Virus record (IMG/VR): IMGVR_UViG_3300045996_000465
Location: 1 to 37,640 of that record
Origin: a virus
DNA: 37,640 nt
Direction: 5' to 3' (one strand)
The position numbers and the translations under genes were made by a program. The stretch's first letter is position 1. The number at the start of each line of letters is the position of its first letter. The notes under the pieces were generated by a model that was not told the DNA's origin, searched no databases, and was given only the letters and a program-made list of their open reading frames with translations. Positions 1 to 6,027 of this stretch are shown in pieces.

Positions 1-276
1 CTTCTCGACCAGGTAATAGATGGGCGTGAAGTCCTGCGAGGAGGTCAGGAACTTCTCCAGGTCCTCAATGCCGAACTTGCGGGCAGGATCGGCTGACAAC
101 TCCACCGACAGATTCCCCGGAGCCTTGTCCAGATCAATCGCGGCGTTGGTCAGGCCGTAGCGGTACACGGAGGACGCAACACAATCCCGCAGAGTGCGGT
201 AGCGGTCGCTCAGGCCCGGCTCAAAGTTCAGCGTTAGCTGGTTCTCAGGGGCTTTGATAAGTGCCGAGGCTTTCAT
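1..276 (-). CDS. Phage regulator in CII position, partial
   Basis: The gene runs off the left edge; 92 codons are visible from an ATG at 274-276 with AAGG upstream. Residues about 38-85 (RYGLTNAAIDLDKAPGNLS, then FGIEDLEKFL) look like a helix-turn-helix. From memory, similar small proteins occur in the early operons of many proteobacterial temperate phages. It is third in the leftward operon after the Cro-like gene, the place of cII in lambda-type genomes, so a DNA-binding role is inferred from shape and position only. It does not continue in frame into the far end of the window, so real sequence is missing between the two ends. Confidence 0.7.
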   Translation of the reverse strand, partial: MKASALIKAPENQLTLNFEPGLSDRYRTLRDCVASSVYRYGLTNAAIDLDKAPGNLSVELSADPARKFGIEDLEKFLTSSQDFTPIYYLVEK

Positions 277-319
277 GTATCCGCCTTAATCCACGTTTAT
301 CAAGGTTGTCGAAAACAAT

Positions 320-332
320 GAGCGATGCGCTC
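320..332 (-). terminator. Small hairpin after second gene of Cro operon
   Basis: GAGCG-ATG-CGCTC hairpin overlaps the stop codon of the 331-672 gene and, on the minus strand, is followed by a T-rich stretch. It lies between the cro-like operon and the CII-position gene, where lambda has tR1. The stem is only 5 bp with a 3-nt loop, so this is a weak candidate. Confidence 0.3.
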
Positions 333-672
333 AAAAACGAAACAAACCGAAGCGGTGGTCCCGGTCAGCCAGGCAGGTCAGCCCTGCGATAGCTTTGTGT
401 GCCGTGGGAGCTGCGGGAAGGGCAACGACAGCAGGCTTGGGGGCGGCAGGGCCGTCCCTGGCGATCATTGCTTGATTGAGGTCGAGCCAGTCAGCAAGGT
501 CGTCTGCCTCGCCGAAGGAGCCTTCCTCCTGCGCATCCGCGAAGTACACGGACATCGGCTGCTCGGTAATGGGGGCGGCGACAGGCTGGTAGATCGCAGC
601 AACGCGGTTCTGGGACTCGACTGCACGTTTGCAGTAGTCGGCCCAAACTTGTACGAGGTAGCTTTCGGTCAT
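331..672 (-). CDS. Hypothetical early protein, Cro operon
   Basis: 113 aa from an ATG at 672 with GGAG five bases upstream. The N-terminal third starts MTESYLVQVWADYCKRAVES and looks helical. The middle is acidic, and residues about 73-95 are an Ala/Pro-rich linker. No family is recognised. It lies 26 bases downstream of the Cro-like gene and is probably co-transcribed with it and with the CII-position gene. A lytic-phase regulatory or replication-accessory role is possible but is guesswork from position. Confidence 0.65.
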   Translation of the reverse strand: MTESYLVQVWADYCKRAVESQNRVAAIYQPVAAPITEQPMSVYFADAQEEGSFGEADDLADWLDLNQAMIARDGPAAPKPAVVALPAAPTAHKAIAGLTCLADRDHRFGLFRF

Positions 673-698
673 GGTCTTCTCCGGTTGGATAAGGGGGA

Positions 699-911
699 CT
701 ACTGCGCGGTCGCCTTCTTTGCCAGCTTCAAGAGGTGCGGCCAGAACTTGCGCAGGGTGTCCACGGTCGGCCCCTGCTTGCTGGAGTTGCGGATGTTTGA
801 CAGCGTGGAGAGCGGGACGCCGGACAAGTTGGCTAGCGCCTGCATGTCTCCGTGTTCCAGCGCCTTAAGCCGTTCGCGTACAGCGTCTGCGGAGGGAATT
901 TGAGTAGCCAT
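699..911 (-). CDS. Cro-like transcriptional regulator
   Basis: 70 aa from ATG 911, in frame with a longer reading frame that starts at 947; 911 is preferred because it begins just downstream of a good promoter (919-947). Residues about 18-50 (ALANLSGVPLSTLSNIRN) form a helix-turn-helix of the lambda-repressor/YdaS-like type, followed by a short basic C-terminus and no oligomerisation domain, as in Cro. It is the first gene leftward and is divergent from the repressor at 1011. It is predicted to bind the CTACCG-type operators between the two genes. It could instead be an activator. Confidence 0.75.
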   Translation of the reverse strand: MATQIPSADAVRERLKALEHGDMQALANLSGVPLSTLSNIRNSSKQGPTVDTLRKFWPHLLKLAKKATAQ

Positions 912-918
912 ACCGCAA

Positions 919-947
919 ATCCTACCGCATCCGGTAGGTTCGTGCAA
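919..947 (-). promoter_or_regulatory. Leftward early promoter (PR-like)
   Basis: On the minus strand, TTGCAC (942-947), a 17-bp spacer, then TAGGAT (919-924), a few bases upstream of the Cro-like ATG at 911. A perfect inverted repeat lies over the -10 box and spacer and a second palindrome abuts the -35 box. This is the layout of a repressor-controlled lytic promoter. Confidence 0.6.
921..938. promoter_or_regulatory. Operator palindrome CCTACCG-N4-CGGTAGG
   Basis: Perfect 7-bp inverted repeat CCTACCG/CGGTAGG with a 4-bp spacer, lying over the -10 box of the leftward promoter. Further CTACCG half-sites occur at 971-976 and 982-987, 11 bp apart. It probably binds the 1011-1328 repressor and/or the Cro-like protein. 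Confidence 0.6.
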
Positions 948-957
948 CCGAATTCGG
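948..957. promoter_or_regulatory. Operator palindrome CCGAATTCGG
   Basis: Perfect 10-bp palindrome touching the -35 box of the leftward promoter. The same decamer lies inside the rightward early promoter at 2225-2234, suggesting that one repressor controls both. Confidence 0.55.
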
Positions 958-1010
958 AGGGTGTTTCGCGCTACCGTTCGTCTACCGTTTGTGGAGGGGT
1001 GAGGTTTTCA

Positions 1011-1328
1011 GTGGACAGCAAGACAGTGCTGTGGAAGTCCGTGTCCGCCTTAATGCTTAAGCATTACGGGAGAGAAAACCTGACCCGGTTAGCCGCAGAC
1101 TGCAAGATCGGCCCCGGCAGCGCAACCAGGATCAAAGAGGGGAAGACCTCCGTTGGCTTGGACATCGTGGACAAGATCGCCAAGCACTTCCACCTGCAGC
1201 CGTGGGAGCTGCTTGTCCCCAGCTTCGACCCCGCCAACCGCCCCACCCTTCAAGCCGTCACAGAGGCCGAGCGCAAGCTATGGGAACGTCTGCGCGAGGT
1301 TGCCAAGGAAATCAAGGAGGCAGAATGA
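1011..1328 (+). CDS. Prophage repressor, XRE family (CI candidate)
   Basis: 105 aa from a GTG at 1011 with GAGG six bases upstream; the frame is open further upstream but without a comparable ribosome-binding site. Residues about 20-62 (NLTRLAADCKIGPGSATRI, then LDIVDKIAKHFHLQPWELL) form an XRE-type helix-turn-helix. The C-terminal 30 residues are a charged helix, and there is no LexA-like cleavable domain, so induction would not be by RecA-assisted self-cleavage. Divergent transcription from the Cro-like gene and the shared operators support the CI role. The last codons overlap the lipoprotein gene at 1325, so the two should be expressed together in the lysogen. Confidence 0.75.
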   Translation: MDSKTVLWKSVSALMLKHYGRENLTRLAADCKIGPGSATRIKEGKTSVGLDIVDKIAKHFHLQPWELLVPSFDPANRPTLQAVTEAERKLWERLREVAKEIKEAE

Positions 1329-1642
1329 TCCGCATTGCTCTTGTTTCTCTCGCCCTGGCCGGGTGCGCCGCAAGTCCCGAACAGATGGCCGGTCAATCGA
1401 ACTACGATGTATGCCGGTTCACCACTGGCGGTCCCCATGCTGCTGTGGCCGACGCCGAGGCCCGTAGACGGGGGTTGGACTGCCAACCCTTCTACCCGGC
1501 CATCATGCAGCAGAAGGCCGCTCAGAACGCGGCTGCGCAGAGCTGGATACGTTCCACGCAGCAGCCCGCCTATCAGGTGCCGCAGCCCGTCAACTGCACC
1601 AGCTACCGCATCGGCAACACGGTACAGACACAGTGCCGATGA
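1325..1642 (+). CDS. Small lipoprotein co-transcribed with repressor
   Basis: 105 aa; its ATG overlaps the repressor stop (ATGA). MIRIALVSLALAGCAAS is a short lipoprotein signal with lipobox LAGC. The mature part has four cysteines (DVCRF, GLDC, VNC and near the C-terminus) and an Ala/Gln-rich centre. Being in the repressor operon it should be made in the lysogen, typical of lysogenic-conversion or superinfection-exclusion proteins such as T5 Llp-type lipoproteins; that role is inferred. The stop codon directly abuts the stop codon of the converging gene at 1643. Confidence 0.75.
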   Translation: MIRIALVSLALAGCAASPEQMAGQSNYDVCRFTTGGPHAAVADAEARRRGLDCQPFYPAIMQQKAAQNAAAQSWIRSTQQPAYQVPQPVNCTSYRIGNTVQTQCR

Positions 1643-1933
1643 CTAGACGGTAGCCGTTGTGGGGCGGAACACGGCCCCCATGACGGCTGACTGGCCGACC
1701 GGGATGGTTCTGATCCCGTAGACCAGGTAATCCAGCGACACCCCCAGCAGCGGGCCGAGTGCATACCACTCGTCAGCCTTCGGCATCGACTTGCCGCGCT
1801 CCCAAGAGGACACCGTTTGCGCCTTCAGTTCAAGGTGCACAGCGATCTCCTCCTGCGTGAACCCGCTAGCAAGGCGTGACTCCTTCAGCCGCAGCCCTAT
1901 GGCCTTGCGCCTATCTTCCCTGGCTTTTTTCAT
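1643..1933 (-). CDS. Second XRE-family repressor
   Basis: 96 aa from ATG 1933 with GAGG seven bases upstream. Residues about 10-65 (LKESRLASGFTQEEIAVHLE, then TVSSWERGKSMPKADEW) are a classic XRE helix-turn-helix with the conserved S-x-W-E-x-G turn. No C-terminal dimerisation domain is present. It converges on the repressor-lipoprotein operon with adjoining stop codons. The CTGTAC palindrome just upstream (1954-1969) is probably its own operator. It may tune the lysis-lysogeny choice or the rightward early genes. Confidence 0.75.
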   Translation of the reverse strand: MKKAREDRRKAIGLRLKESRLASGFTQEEIAVHLELKAQTVSSWERGKSMPKADEWYALGPLLGVSLDYLVYGIRTIPVGQSAVMGAVFRPTTATV

Positions 1934-1953
1934 TGGTAACCTCGTGACAACTA

Positions 1954-1969
1954 CTGTACTCCTGTACAG
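1954..1969. promoter_or_regulatory. CTGTAC-N4-GTACAG operator
   Basis: Perfect 6-bp inverted repeat with a 4-bp spacer, 21 bases upstream of the XRE gene ending at 1643. Its sequence is unlike the CCGAATTCGG operators, fitting a separate regulator, most simply autoregulation. Confidence 0.5.
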
Positions 1970-2201
1970 CCAAATCCGGTAGTTCGCTTGAATCCTACGC
2001 GACCTAGCGGCTTCGTCCTACATACCAGAATCATCCGCTGGTGTATCTGCGCGCAGATTTGAGACGGCTCAGCCCGTCGTTCTCCACCCTATACCAAACG
2101 GTCCACTGAGCAGATTTGGGGACTGTCAGTTCTCCTAATACTGATGTACTAGCGTCCCACTACGCCGTTCATCCACTGGTGCACAAATTTGCGTTCGACC
2201 T
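1970..2201. other. Non-coding control region
   Basis: No convincing gene is seen between the XRE gene (start 1933) and the first rightward early gene (2283). The stretch holds a CCGGTAG operator half-site (1976-1982) and two degenerate GCAGATTTG motifs (about 2053 and 2111) resembling the start of the dispersed repeat family. Beyond 2201 come the operators and promoter listed separately. Confidence 0.5.
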
Positions 2202-2213
2202 ACCGAATACGGT
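2202..2213. promoter_or_regulatory. Operator ACCGAATACGGT
   Basis: Near-palindrome (ACCG/CGGT) ending at the first base of the -35 box of the rightward early promoter. It is closely related to the ACCGAATTCGG site at 947-957. Confidence 0.5.
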
Positions 2214-2240
2214 TGACACGCGCTCCGAATTCGGTAGACT
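2213..2240 (+). promoter_or_regulatory. Rightward early promoter with internal operator
   Basis: TTGACA (2213-2218), a 16-bp spacer and TAGACT (2235-2240), 43 bases before the first early gene. The spacer contains the palindrome CCGAATTCGG (2225-2234) that also flanks the leftward promoter, so repressor binding would occlude RNA polymerase. Confidence 0.65.
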
Positions 2241-2282
2241 GCCCTCTATCGGCCCTAACGAGCCAAACACTGGAGAGACAGC

Positions 2283-2513
2283 ATGGCGAACACAAACCGC
2301 ACACCGGAGCCGGACGCCCTTCGCTTTGCAGCCGAGTGGCTGCGTCAGTACGACGACTCTCACGATGGCGGCGCGCAATCCGAAGTGGCCCGGAGCGTGG
2401 CTGACTGGCTCGACGCACAGGCCGACGCCAAGGAACTGCGTGATGCCGCGCGTGAACACGGCGTGCCGGTGGGCGGGCTTCGCGCTCGTCTCGCCAAGGC
2501 TGCGGGAGCCTGA
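2283..2513 (+). CDS. Small early protein, first in rightward operon
   Basis: 76 aa from ATG 2283 with GGAG seven bases upstream. Helical and charged; it contains ALRFAAEWLRQYDDSHDGG and a C-terminal segment ending GLRARLAKAAGA. From memory it resembles a small conserved phage protein with an ALR-AADWL motif of unknown function. It is the first gene after the repressible promoter, so it is made immediately after infection or induction; host take-over or anti-defence functions are common for such genes but nothing specific can be shown. Confidence 0.75.
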   Translation: MANTNRTPEPDALRFAAEWLRQYDDSHDGGAQSEVARSVADWLDAQADAKELRDAAREHGVPVGGLRARLAKAAGA

Positions 2514-2514
2514 C

Positions 2515-2916
2515 ATGACCTACCAACCCCACCAAAGCGAAGACGGAACACTAAAACCAGTCGGGGGAGATTTGGGCTCGTCCATCTTGACGGCGGAGAG
2601 TCGTGCCGAGGCTCCCAGTGCGCTCCGCGATGCAGCCTACAACCAGATCGACCGCTTCCTGCGGAACAACCTCGATGACGCGGATTACGCCGACTACTCG
2701 CAGGCGCTGGACTTCATCTTCACCACTGGTGTCGGCCAATCACATGCGGCACAAGACGACGCCTACGCCGAAGGCCGCAAGGACCAGCAGGAAGAAGACT
2801 CCGAACTCCTGCGGTGGGCCTACAGCAAGTTGCATCACGTCTCTTTCACCAAGCAAGACGACGCGCTAATGCAAGACCGTCTGAAGCTGCTGCTTGAGCA
2901 CGGAATCTCGGCGTGA
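2515..2916 (+). CDS. Early protein with repeat-encoded N-terminus
   Basis: 133 aa; ATG 2515 follows the previous stop by one base, with GGGAG upstream. The N-terminus (MTYQPHQSEDGT, then VGGDLGSSILTAESRAE) is partly encoded by the first forward repeat. The next gene starts with a similar M-x-QPHQSE...VGG leader, but the bodies differ. Residues 45-133 are helical and acidic (NNLDDADYADYSQALDF). The inverted repeat 2915-2962 begins at the stop codon. No function is recognised. Confidence 0.75.
   Translation: MTYQPHQSEDGTLKPVGGDLGSSILTAESRAEAPSALRDAAYNQIDRFLRNNLDDADYADYSQALDFIFTTGVGQSHAAQDDAYAEGRKDQQEEDSELLRWAYSKLHHVSFTKQDDALMQDRLKLLLEHGISA
2569..2602 (+). repeat. Dispersed repeat, forward copy 1
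   Basis: The 31 bases 2572-2602 are identical to 7211-7241. Core: TTGGGCTCGTCC ... GACGGCGGAGAGTC. Read in frame it gives LGSSILTAES in the protein from 2515. It pairs in inverted orientation with 2915-2962. Confidence 0.9.
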
Positions 2917-2962
2917 CTCTCCGTCATCCGAAGCGAAGCAGCCAAATAAACAAGGAGCAGCC
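2915..2962 (-). repeat. Dispersed repeat, inverted copy a
   Basis: Starts in the stop codon of the gene ending at 2916 (GACTCTCCG) and continues through AAGCAGCCAAATAAACAAGG to the start of the next gene. It supplies the ribosome-binding site (AAGGAG) for the ATG at 2963. Confidence 0.8.
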
Positions 2963-3217
2963 ATGTCCCAACCCCACCAGAGTGAAGAAGCAACGATGAA
3001 GACCGTTGGGGGAGAAACAGCCAGGAACAGCTCTGTTCACTCGGGCTCGTTCGACAAGGGGGCGGAGAGTCTTGCGGAGGTTTGGTGCAGGGTTGGCCGC
3101 TATGTCGCGCTGGAAAAGCGTGCTGGTTGGTCTGGAGACTGGATGCGGGCTCAACGCATCGCTGCTCACGTTCGCCGCGCCAGCAGCCTTTACGGCTTTA
3201 CTTCAAACCCTTACTAG
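2963..3217 (+). CDS. Early protein with repeat-encoded N-terminus
   Basis: 84 aa from ATG 2963 with AAGGAG seven bases upstream. The leader MSQPHQSEEATMKTVGGE matches the start of the preceding gene product. The repeat-encoded GAESLAEVW motif follows at about residue 36, then a basic, aromatic C-terminal half (VGRYVALEKRAGWSGDWMR). The two neighbouring leaders look like a duplicated 5' module fused to unrelated bodies. No function is recognised. Confidence 0.7.
   Translation: MSQPHQSEEATMKTVGGETARNSSVHSGSFDKGAESLAEVWCRVGRYVALEKRAGWSGDWMRAQRIAAHVRRASSLYGFTSNPY
3014..3071 (+). repeat. Dispersed repeat, forward copy 2
   Basis: Contains GAAACAGCC, TTCACTCGGGCTCGT and GGGCGGAGAGTC in the same order as the copy before xis, with a diverged middle. 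It is in frame in the 2963 gene. The inverted partner is at 3442-3483. Confidence 0.75.
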
Positions 3218-3225
3218 GAGCCGAT

Positions 3226-3465
3226 GTGGACTCCAGGATCACCATCCGCTACGAGAGCGTCGGCCGCTGCTTCTGGCACATCGGCTGCACCGCCCAGCGC
3301 CACTCCCCGCCCATGAAGGTAGGGGCAGACGACATGGAGAAGCGGCGCACCGTCATTCAGTGCGCCGCCTGCGGCGAGGCTGGCTACTACCCGCATGGCT
3401 CTGTAGGGGACGTGTGTTGCGAGGCGCTCCCCTCCATGAAAGATTCTCCGCCGTCCGGCGAGTGA
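3226..3465 (+). CDS. Small cysteine-rich early protein
   Basis: 79 aa from GTG 3226 with AGGAG five bases upstream; an ATG two bases earlier is in another frame. Cysteines in CFWHIGC, CAACGEAGYY and VCCEA suggest a zinc-binding fold. The C-terminal MKDSPPSGE is encoded by an inverted repeat copy that runs through the stop codon. Function unknown. Confidence 0.65.
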   Translation: MDSRITIRYESVGRCFWHIGCTAQRHSPPMKVGADDMEKRRTVIQCAACGEAGYYPHGSVGDVCCEALPSMKDSPPSGE

Positions 3466-3483
3466 CCAACAGGTGAAAAGAGG
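3442..3483 (-). repeat. Dispersed repeat, inverted copy b
   Basis: GATTCTCCGCCGTCCGGCGAG followed by GGTGAAAAGAGG, overlapping the last codons and stop of the 3226 gene. The CTC(C)GCC-GTCC-GGCGAG portion can fold into a hairpin even though its sequence differs from the other copies. Confidence 0.8.
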
Positions 3484-3489
3484 ACTCCC

Positions 3490-3798
3490 ATGCAAACCAT
3501 CCTCCGCGACCAGCGCATCCCTGATTGCCTCGGAGCGCATGAGAACTACTCCGTACTGACAGACCAGGCAGACGAAGCAGACATCCGCCGCCGAGCCGAA
3601 GAAGACGCAGGCGTCAGGACTCGGCCAGCTCGCAAGGAGATTGCCGCTCTGGCAACGAACCTCACCGAGCAAGAGGTGTGCGCCCTGATTTCCTCTGTGA
3701 TCGGGGTCATCAACAAATGCGGCTGGAGCCATACGCAGGAAGCGATGACGGCTATGGAGTACCTGCTGGACGCGCATTCAACTTTGGAGCAAGCATGA
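3490..3798 (+). CDS. Hypothetical early protein
   Basis: 102 aa from ATG 3490 with AGGAC upstream. Highly charged N-terminal half (QADEADIRRRAEEDAG), then a predicted helical region LTEQEVCALISSVIGVINKC. Opens a run of seven tightly packed small genes (3490-4795) whose starts and stops mostly overlap as ATGA or GTGA, implying translational coupling. No homology is recognised. Confidence 0.7.
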   Translation: MQTILRDQRIPDCLGAHENYSVLTDQADEADIRRRAEEDAGVRTRPARKEIAALATNLTEQEVCALISSVIGVINKCGWSHTQEAMTAMEYLLDAHSTLEQA

Positions 3799-4025
3799 CC
3801 GACAAACGATTCAGCAAGGCGCTGCTTACCGATGTGCTGACCTACCGCATCGGCTATCTGGTCAGCCTGCATAACTTCGACCTTGGCAACGGGACCGCGC
3901 AACTCAAGGCCGGCGACGTTGACCGTGCTGTTGCCTACGGCGAAATGCGGTTTTGCGAGAGCCTGCTGGAAGACCTCCACAGCGGGCAGGTGGGTCGCTG
4001 GCTTCCGTGGAAGGAGCAAGCGTGA
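3795..4025 (+). CDS. Hypothetical early protein
   Basis: 76 aa; ATG overlaps the previous stop. Starts MTDKRFSKALLTDVLTYRIG and ends WLPWKEQA; mixed hydrophobic/charged and probably a soluble helical protein. No family is recognised. Its place inside the coupled small-gene string is the main support that it is real. Confidence 0.7.
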   Translation: MTDKRFSKALLTDVLTYRIGYLVSLHNFDLGNGTAQLKAGDVDRAVAYGEMRFCESLLEDLHSGQVGRWLPWKEQA

Positions 4026-4225
4026 ACGCCCGTAACGCCCCTTTGAGGTTCGCCAGAAGGATGGGGGAACACTTCCCCTGCCCAGAGTACGCCAACCCCA
4101 TTGAAGCCCCTGCGCCGCGCTCCATGCTGGCATCGCCTTGGTTCTGGCTCTCTGGGCTGGCTTCGGTCGGGGTCTGGACGCTGATCTGGGCTGCGATTGC
4201 CTGGATGCTGGAGAACGCAAAGTGA
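4022..4225 (+). CDS. Small membrane protein
   Basis: 67 aa from GTG 4022, overlapping the previous stop as GTGA. One strong transmembrane segment near the C-terminus (FWLSGLASVGVWTLIWAAIA) follows a basic, Pro-rich N-terminal half, so the N-terminus is probably cytoplasmic. Early phage membrane proteins of this size often alter host envelope functions or exclude other phages; nothing specific is visible. Confidence 0.65.
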   Translation: MNARNAPLRFARRMGEHFPCPEYANPIEAPAPRSMLASPWFWLSGLASVGVWTLIWAAIAWMLENAK

Positions 4226-4449
4226 CCAAGGAACTGACGCCGTGGTTTCCGCCTGAAGTGAAGCCAGTACGCGATGGCATCTACCTCGCCACCGTGGATT
4301 TGCGCGAGCGCTACTACCGCTACTGGAATGGGCGCGCATGGCTGACCGGGGATTCAACCGTTCGCTGGGCCGCTGAGGAAGCTGTTTTCGGCGTCGAAAC
4401 ATCGAACCAGAGAATCCACTGGCGCGGACTCGCAAAGGAGCCGAAATGA
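4222..4449 (+). CDS. Hypothetical early protein
   Basis: 75 aa from GTG 4222 (GTGA overlap). Contains PVRDGIYLATVDLRERYYR followed by YWNGRAWLTG, a pattern like small phage proteins with a compact beta fold in which a substrate-like 'YRYWNG..W' segment recurs. No function is known. Translationally coupled to both neighbours. Confidence 0.7.
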   Translation: MTKELTPWFPPEVKPVRDGIYLATVDLRERYYRYWNGRAWLTGDSTVRWAAEEAVFGVETSNQRIHWRGLAKEPK

Positions 4450-4628
4450 ACGACGACCTCCCCTATCGCGGACCGTTGACCCAGCCCGTGGAGTTGTTCT
4501 GCAGTTCCTGCCGGGATGGAGGATGCCCCGTTCCCTACTCTTGCATCGTCCCGGCTGAACAAGTCAAGAGCATCAAGTTCCTGGCGGCTCTTACTGCTCT
4601 TCTTAGAACTACGAAAGGCCAGCCATGA
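4446..4628 (+). CDS. Small cysteine-containing early protein
   Basis: 60 aa; ATG overlaps the previous stop. LFCSSCRDGGCPVPYSC has CxxC plus two further cysteines, a likely metal site or disulfide knot, followed by a helical C-terminus. Unknown function; supported by coupling and coding context. Confidence 0.65.
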   Translation: MNDDLPYRGPLTQPVELFCSSCRDGGCPVPYSCIVPAEQVKSIKFLAALTALLRTTKGQP

Positions 4629-4795
4629 CTGACGAAAAGCTCATCGAGCTAGCGCAGGAAGCGTCGGCAGAGTGGCGCGATTACGACTACTGGAAAGAGT
4701 GCGAAACCTGTGAACGCTCAGGGCGTGCTTACGACATAGCAGGAACTCCCATCCAGTGCCCAGACTGCGATGGTGAAGGCTGGATTGAACTCTAG
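4625..4795 (+). CDS. Small DnaJ-type zinc-finger protein
   Basis: 56 aa; ATG overlaps the previous stop; the stop TAG is at 4793-4795. Two CxxCxxxG-type knuckles (CETCERSGRA and CPDCDGEGW) resemble one unit of the DnaJ central zinc finger, a fold common in small phage proteins. It probably binds zinc and contacts protein or nucleic acid. A GGAG within its stop region serves the recombinase gene that follows. Confidence 0.7.
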   Translation: MTDEKLIELAQEASAEWRDYDYWKECETCERSGRAYDIAGTPIQCPDCDGEGWIEL

Positions 4796-4803
4796 GAGAA
4801 CCC

Positions 4804-5451
4804 ATGAAGAACATCGCTACCGCTCTCGTCAAGGCGCAAAAGGCTTTTGGCCCGGCCCTGAAGACCAGCACGAACCCGCACTTCAAGAGCAAGTATGCGG
4901 ACCTTGCCGCCTGCGTGGAGGCCGTCATTGACGCCCTGAACGCCAATGGGGTGTTCCTCAGCCAACCGACCCACCTGGACGAGCACGGCGTCACCGTGGA
5001 AACCGTCTTCATTCATGAATCCGGGGAGACGTACTCCAGCGGGAAACTGCACGTTCCGGCCACCAAGCACGACGCCCAAGGGTTCGGCTCGGCATTGAGC
5101 TACGCCAGGCGCTACAGCCTCATGGCTGCGTGCGGGATCGCCCCGGAGGATGACGATGGCAACGCTGCCAGCAAGAAGCCCGCCATCCCGGCCAGCATGC
5201 GCCACACCCCAACCGATGAGGCCGTCAGCATCGCCGGGGAGCGCGCAACCATCATCCAACTGGCGGCATCCGCTGCGCGAGTGAAGTTCGGCAAGGGCGA
5301 CCAGATCGGCGCTTACGAGGAAATCTCAGGCATCACCGACGCGGACGAAAAGCTGTACCTGTGGCAAGTCCTGAAAGCGGAGTCCGCACTGCGGGCATTC
5401 ATCAAGAAGCACGCGCAAGAACTGCGCGAAACCCAAGGAGAACCAGCATGA
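4804..5451 (+). CDS. erf: ERF-family single-strand annealing protein
   Basis: 215 aa from ATG 4804. The N-terminal 120 residues carry the ERF hallmarks: KTSTNPHFKSKYADLAACVE and QGFGSALSYARRYSLMAACG near residues 20-40 and 95-115. The C-terminal region is variable and helical, as usual. ERF proteins pair complementary single strands for phage recombination and genome circularisation. The SSB-like gene downstream completes a recombination module; no exonuclease partner is visible in the window. Confidence 0.9.
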   Translation: MKNIATALVKAQKAFGPALKTSTNPHFKSKYADLAACVEAVIDALNANGVFLSQPTHLDEHGVTVETVFIHESGETYSSGKLHVPATKHDAQGFGSALSYARRYSLMAACGIAPEDDDGNAASKKPAIPASMRHTPTDEAVSIAGERATIIQLAASAARVKFGKGDQIGAYEEISGITDADEKLYLWQVLKAESALRAFIKKHAQELRETQGEPA

Positions 5452-5648
5452 ACGCAATGATCGTTGTGAAGACCAAGAACGGCTATGCCGTTGCCCCGCA
5501 TGAGGGCGACTTGCCGCCTAACTTCGTGAGCGATATGCAGATCGCCACGGCGCTGAAGAACAACTATTCCCACCGCATCAACGTCGCGGACATCATGGAA
5601 GAGTTTTTTGAGCCAGCAGAACCCGTCCAACTGAAGGAAGCAGCATGA
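5448..5648 (+). CDS. Hypothetical protein in recombination module
   Basis: 66 aa; ATG overlaps the ERF stop and the last codons overlap the next ATG. Starts MNAMIVVKTKNGYAVAPHEG and has an acidic, hydrophobic C-terminus (IMEEFFEPAEPVQ). The position between ERF and the SSB-like gene suggests a recombination or replication accessory role, without direct evidence. Confidence 0.7.
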   Translation: MNAMIVVKTKNGYAVAPHEGDLPPNFVSDMQIATALKNNYSHRINVADIMEEFFEPAEPVQLKEAA

Positions 5649-5932
5649 ATATTCAAATCACTTGGCATGGAGAGCAGTTCAACGTGGAACTGGCAAGCAA
5701 GGAGGGTGCAGAGGCTTTCTTGAGTGTGAAGGGTTGCCGCATCGTGGAGGGAACCAAGGGGCCCTTTGTAAGTTACCCGGCCACCAAGAACGCCAACACC
5801 GGCAAGTGGTGGAGCCACGCATGGGGCTCGGACAAGTTCAACGCTGCGGTGCTGGAGAAGGCGCAGGCCACCCAGCAAACCACCCCAAAGGGCAAGCAGC
5901 GCCAGGAAGCGGACGAAGACATCCCCTTCTAA
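5645..5932 (+). CDS. SSB-like protein with acidic C-terminal tip
   Basis: 95 aa; ATG overlaps the previous stop. The core (GPFVSYPATKNANTGKWW, then WGSDKFNAAVLEKA) resembles small phage single-strand-binding proteins that replace canonical SSB. The C-terminus ends DEDIPF, the acidic-hydrophobic tip used by bacterial SSB to recruit partner proteins. Together with ERF it probably protects and presents single strands for annealing. An inverted repeat copy begins four bases after the stop. Confidence 0.75.
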   Translation: MNIQITWHGEQFNVELASKEGAEAFLSVKGCRIVEGTKGPFVSYPATKNANTGKWWSHAWGSDKFNAAVLEKAQATQQTTPKGKQRQEADEDIPF

Positions 5933-5936
5933 GCCA

Positions 5937-5975
5937 GATTCTCCGTTGTCAGGAAAGACGAGCCCAAGTGAACAA
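5937..5975 (-). repeat. Dispersed repeat, inverted copy c
   Basis: GATTCTCCG ... GACGAGCCCAAGTGAACAAG, immediately downstream of the SSB-like gene. It retains the full GACGAGCCCAAGTGAA arm found in the double copy before xis. No obvious forward partner lies upstream. Confidence 0.8.
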
Positions 5976-5976
5976 G

Positions 5977-6027
5977 ATGAATCCTTCCATTCCTCTCCCC
6001 GATGATTCAGGGGGAGAACAGCCATGA
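5977..6027 (+). CDS. 16-aa mini-ORF upstream of membrane protein gene
   Basis: ATG 5977 to TGA 6025-6027; could begin at GTG 5968 (19 codons). It ends in GGEQP with its stop overlapping the ATG at 6024, so ribosomes finishing here could restart on the next gene. The product probably matters less than the coupling. The GGGGGAGAACAGCC before the next ATG recurs nearly unchanged at 6187-6199. Confidence 0.35.
   Translation: MNPSIPLPDDSGGEQP

Noticed and set aside
2116-2514. Upstream extension of the 2515 gene
   Set aside because: The frame is open from 2116 but crosses the early promoter, the operators and the well-supported gene at 2283, and 2515 has a ribosome-binding site.
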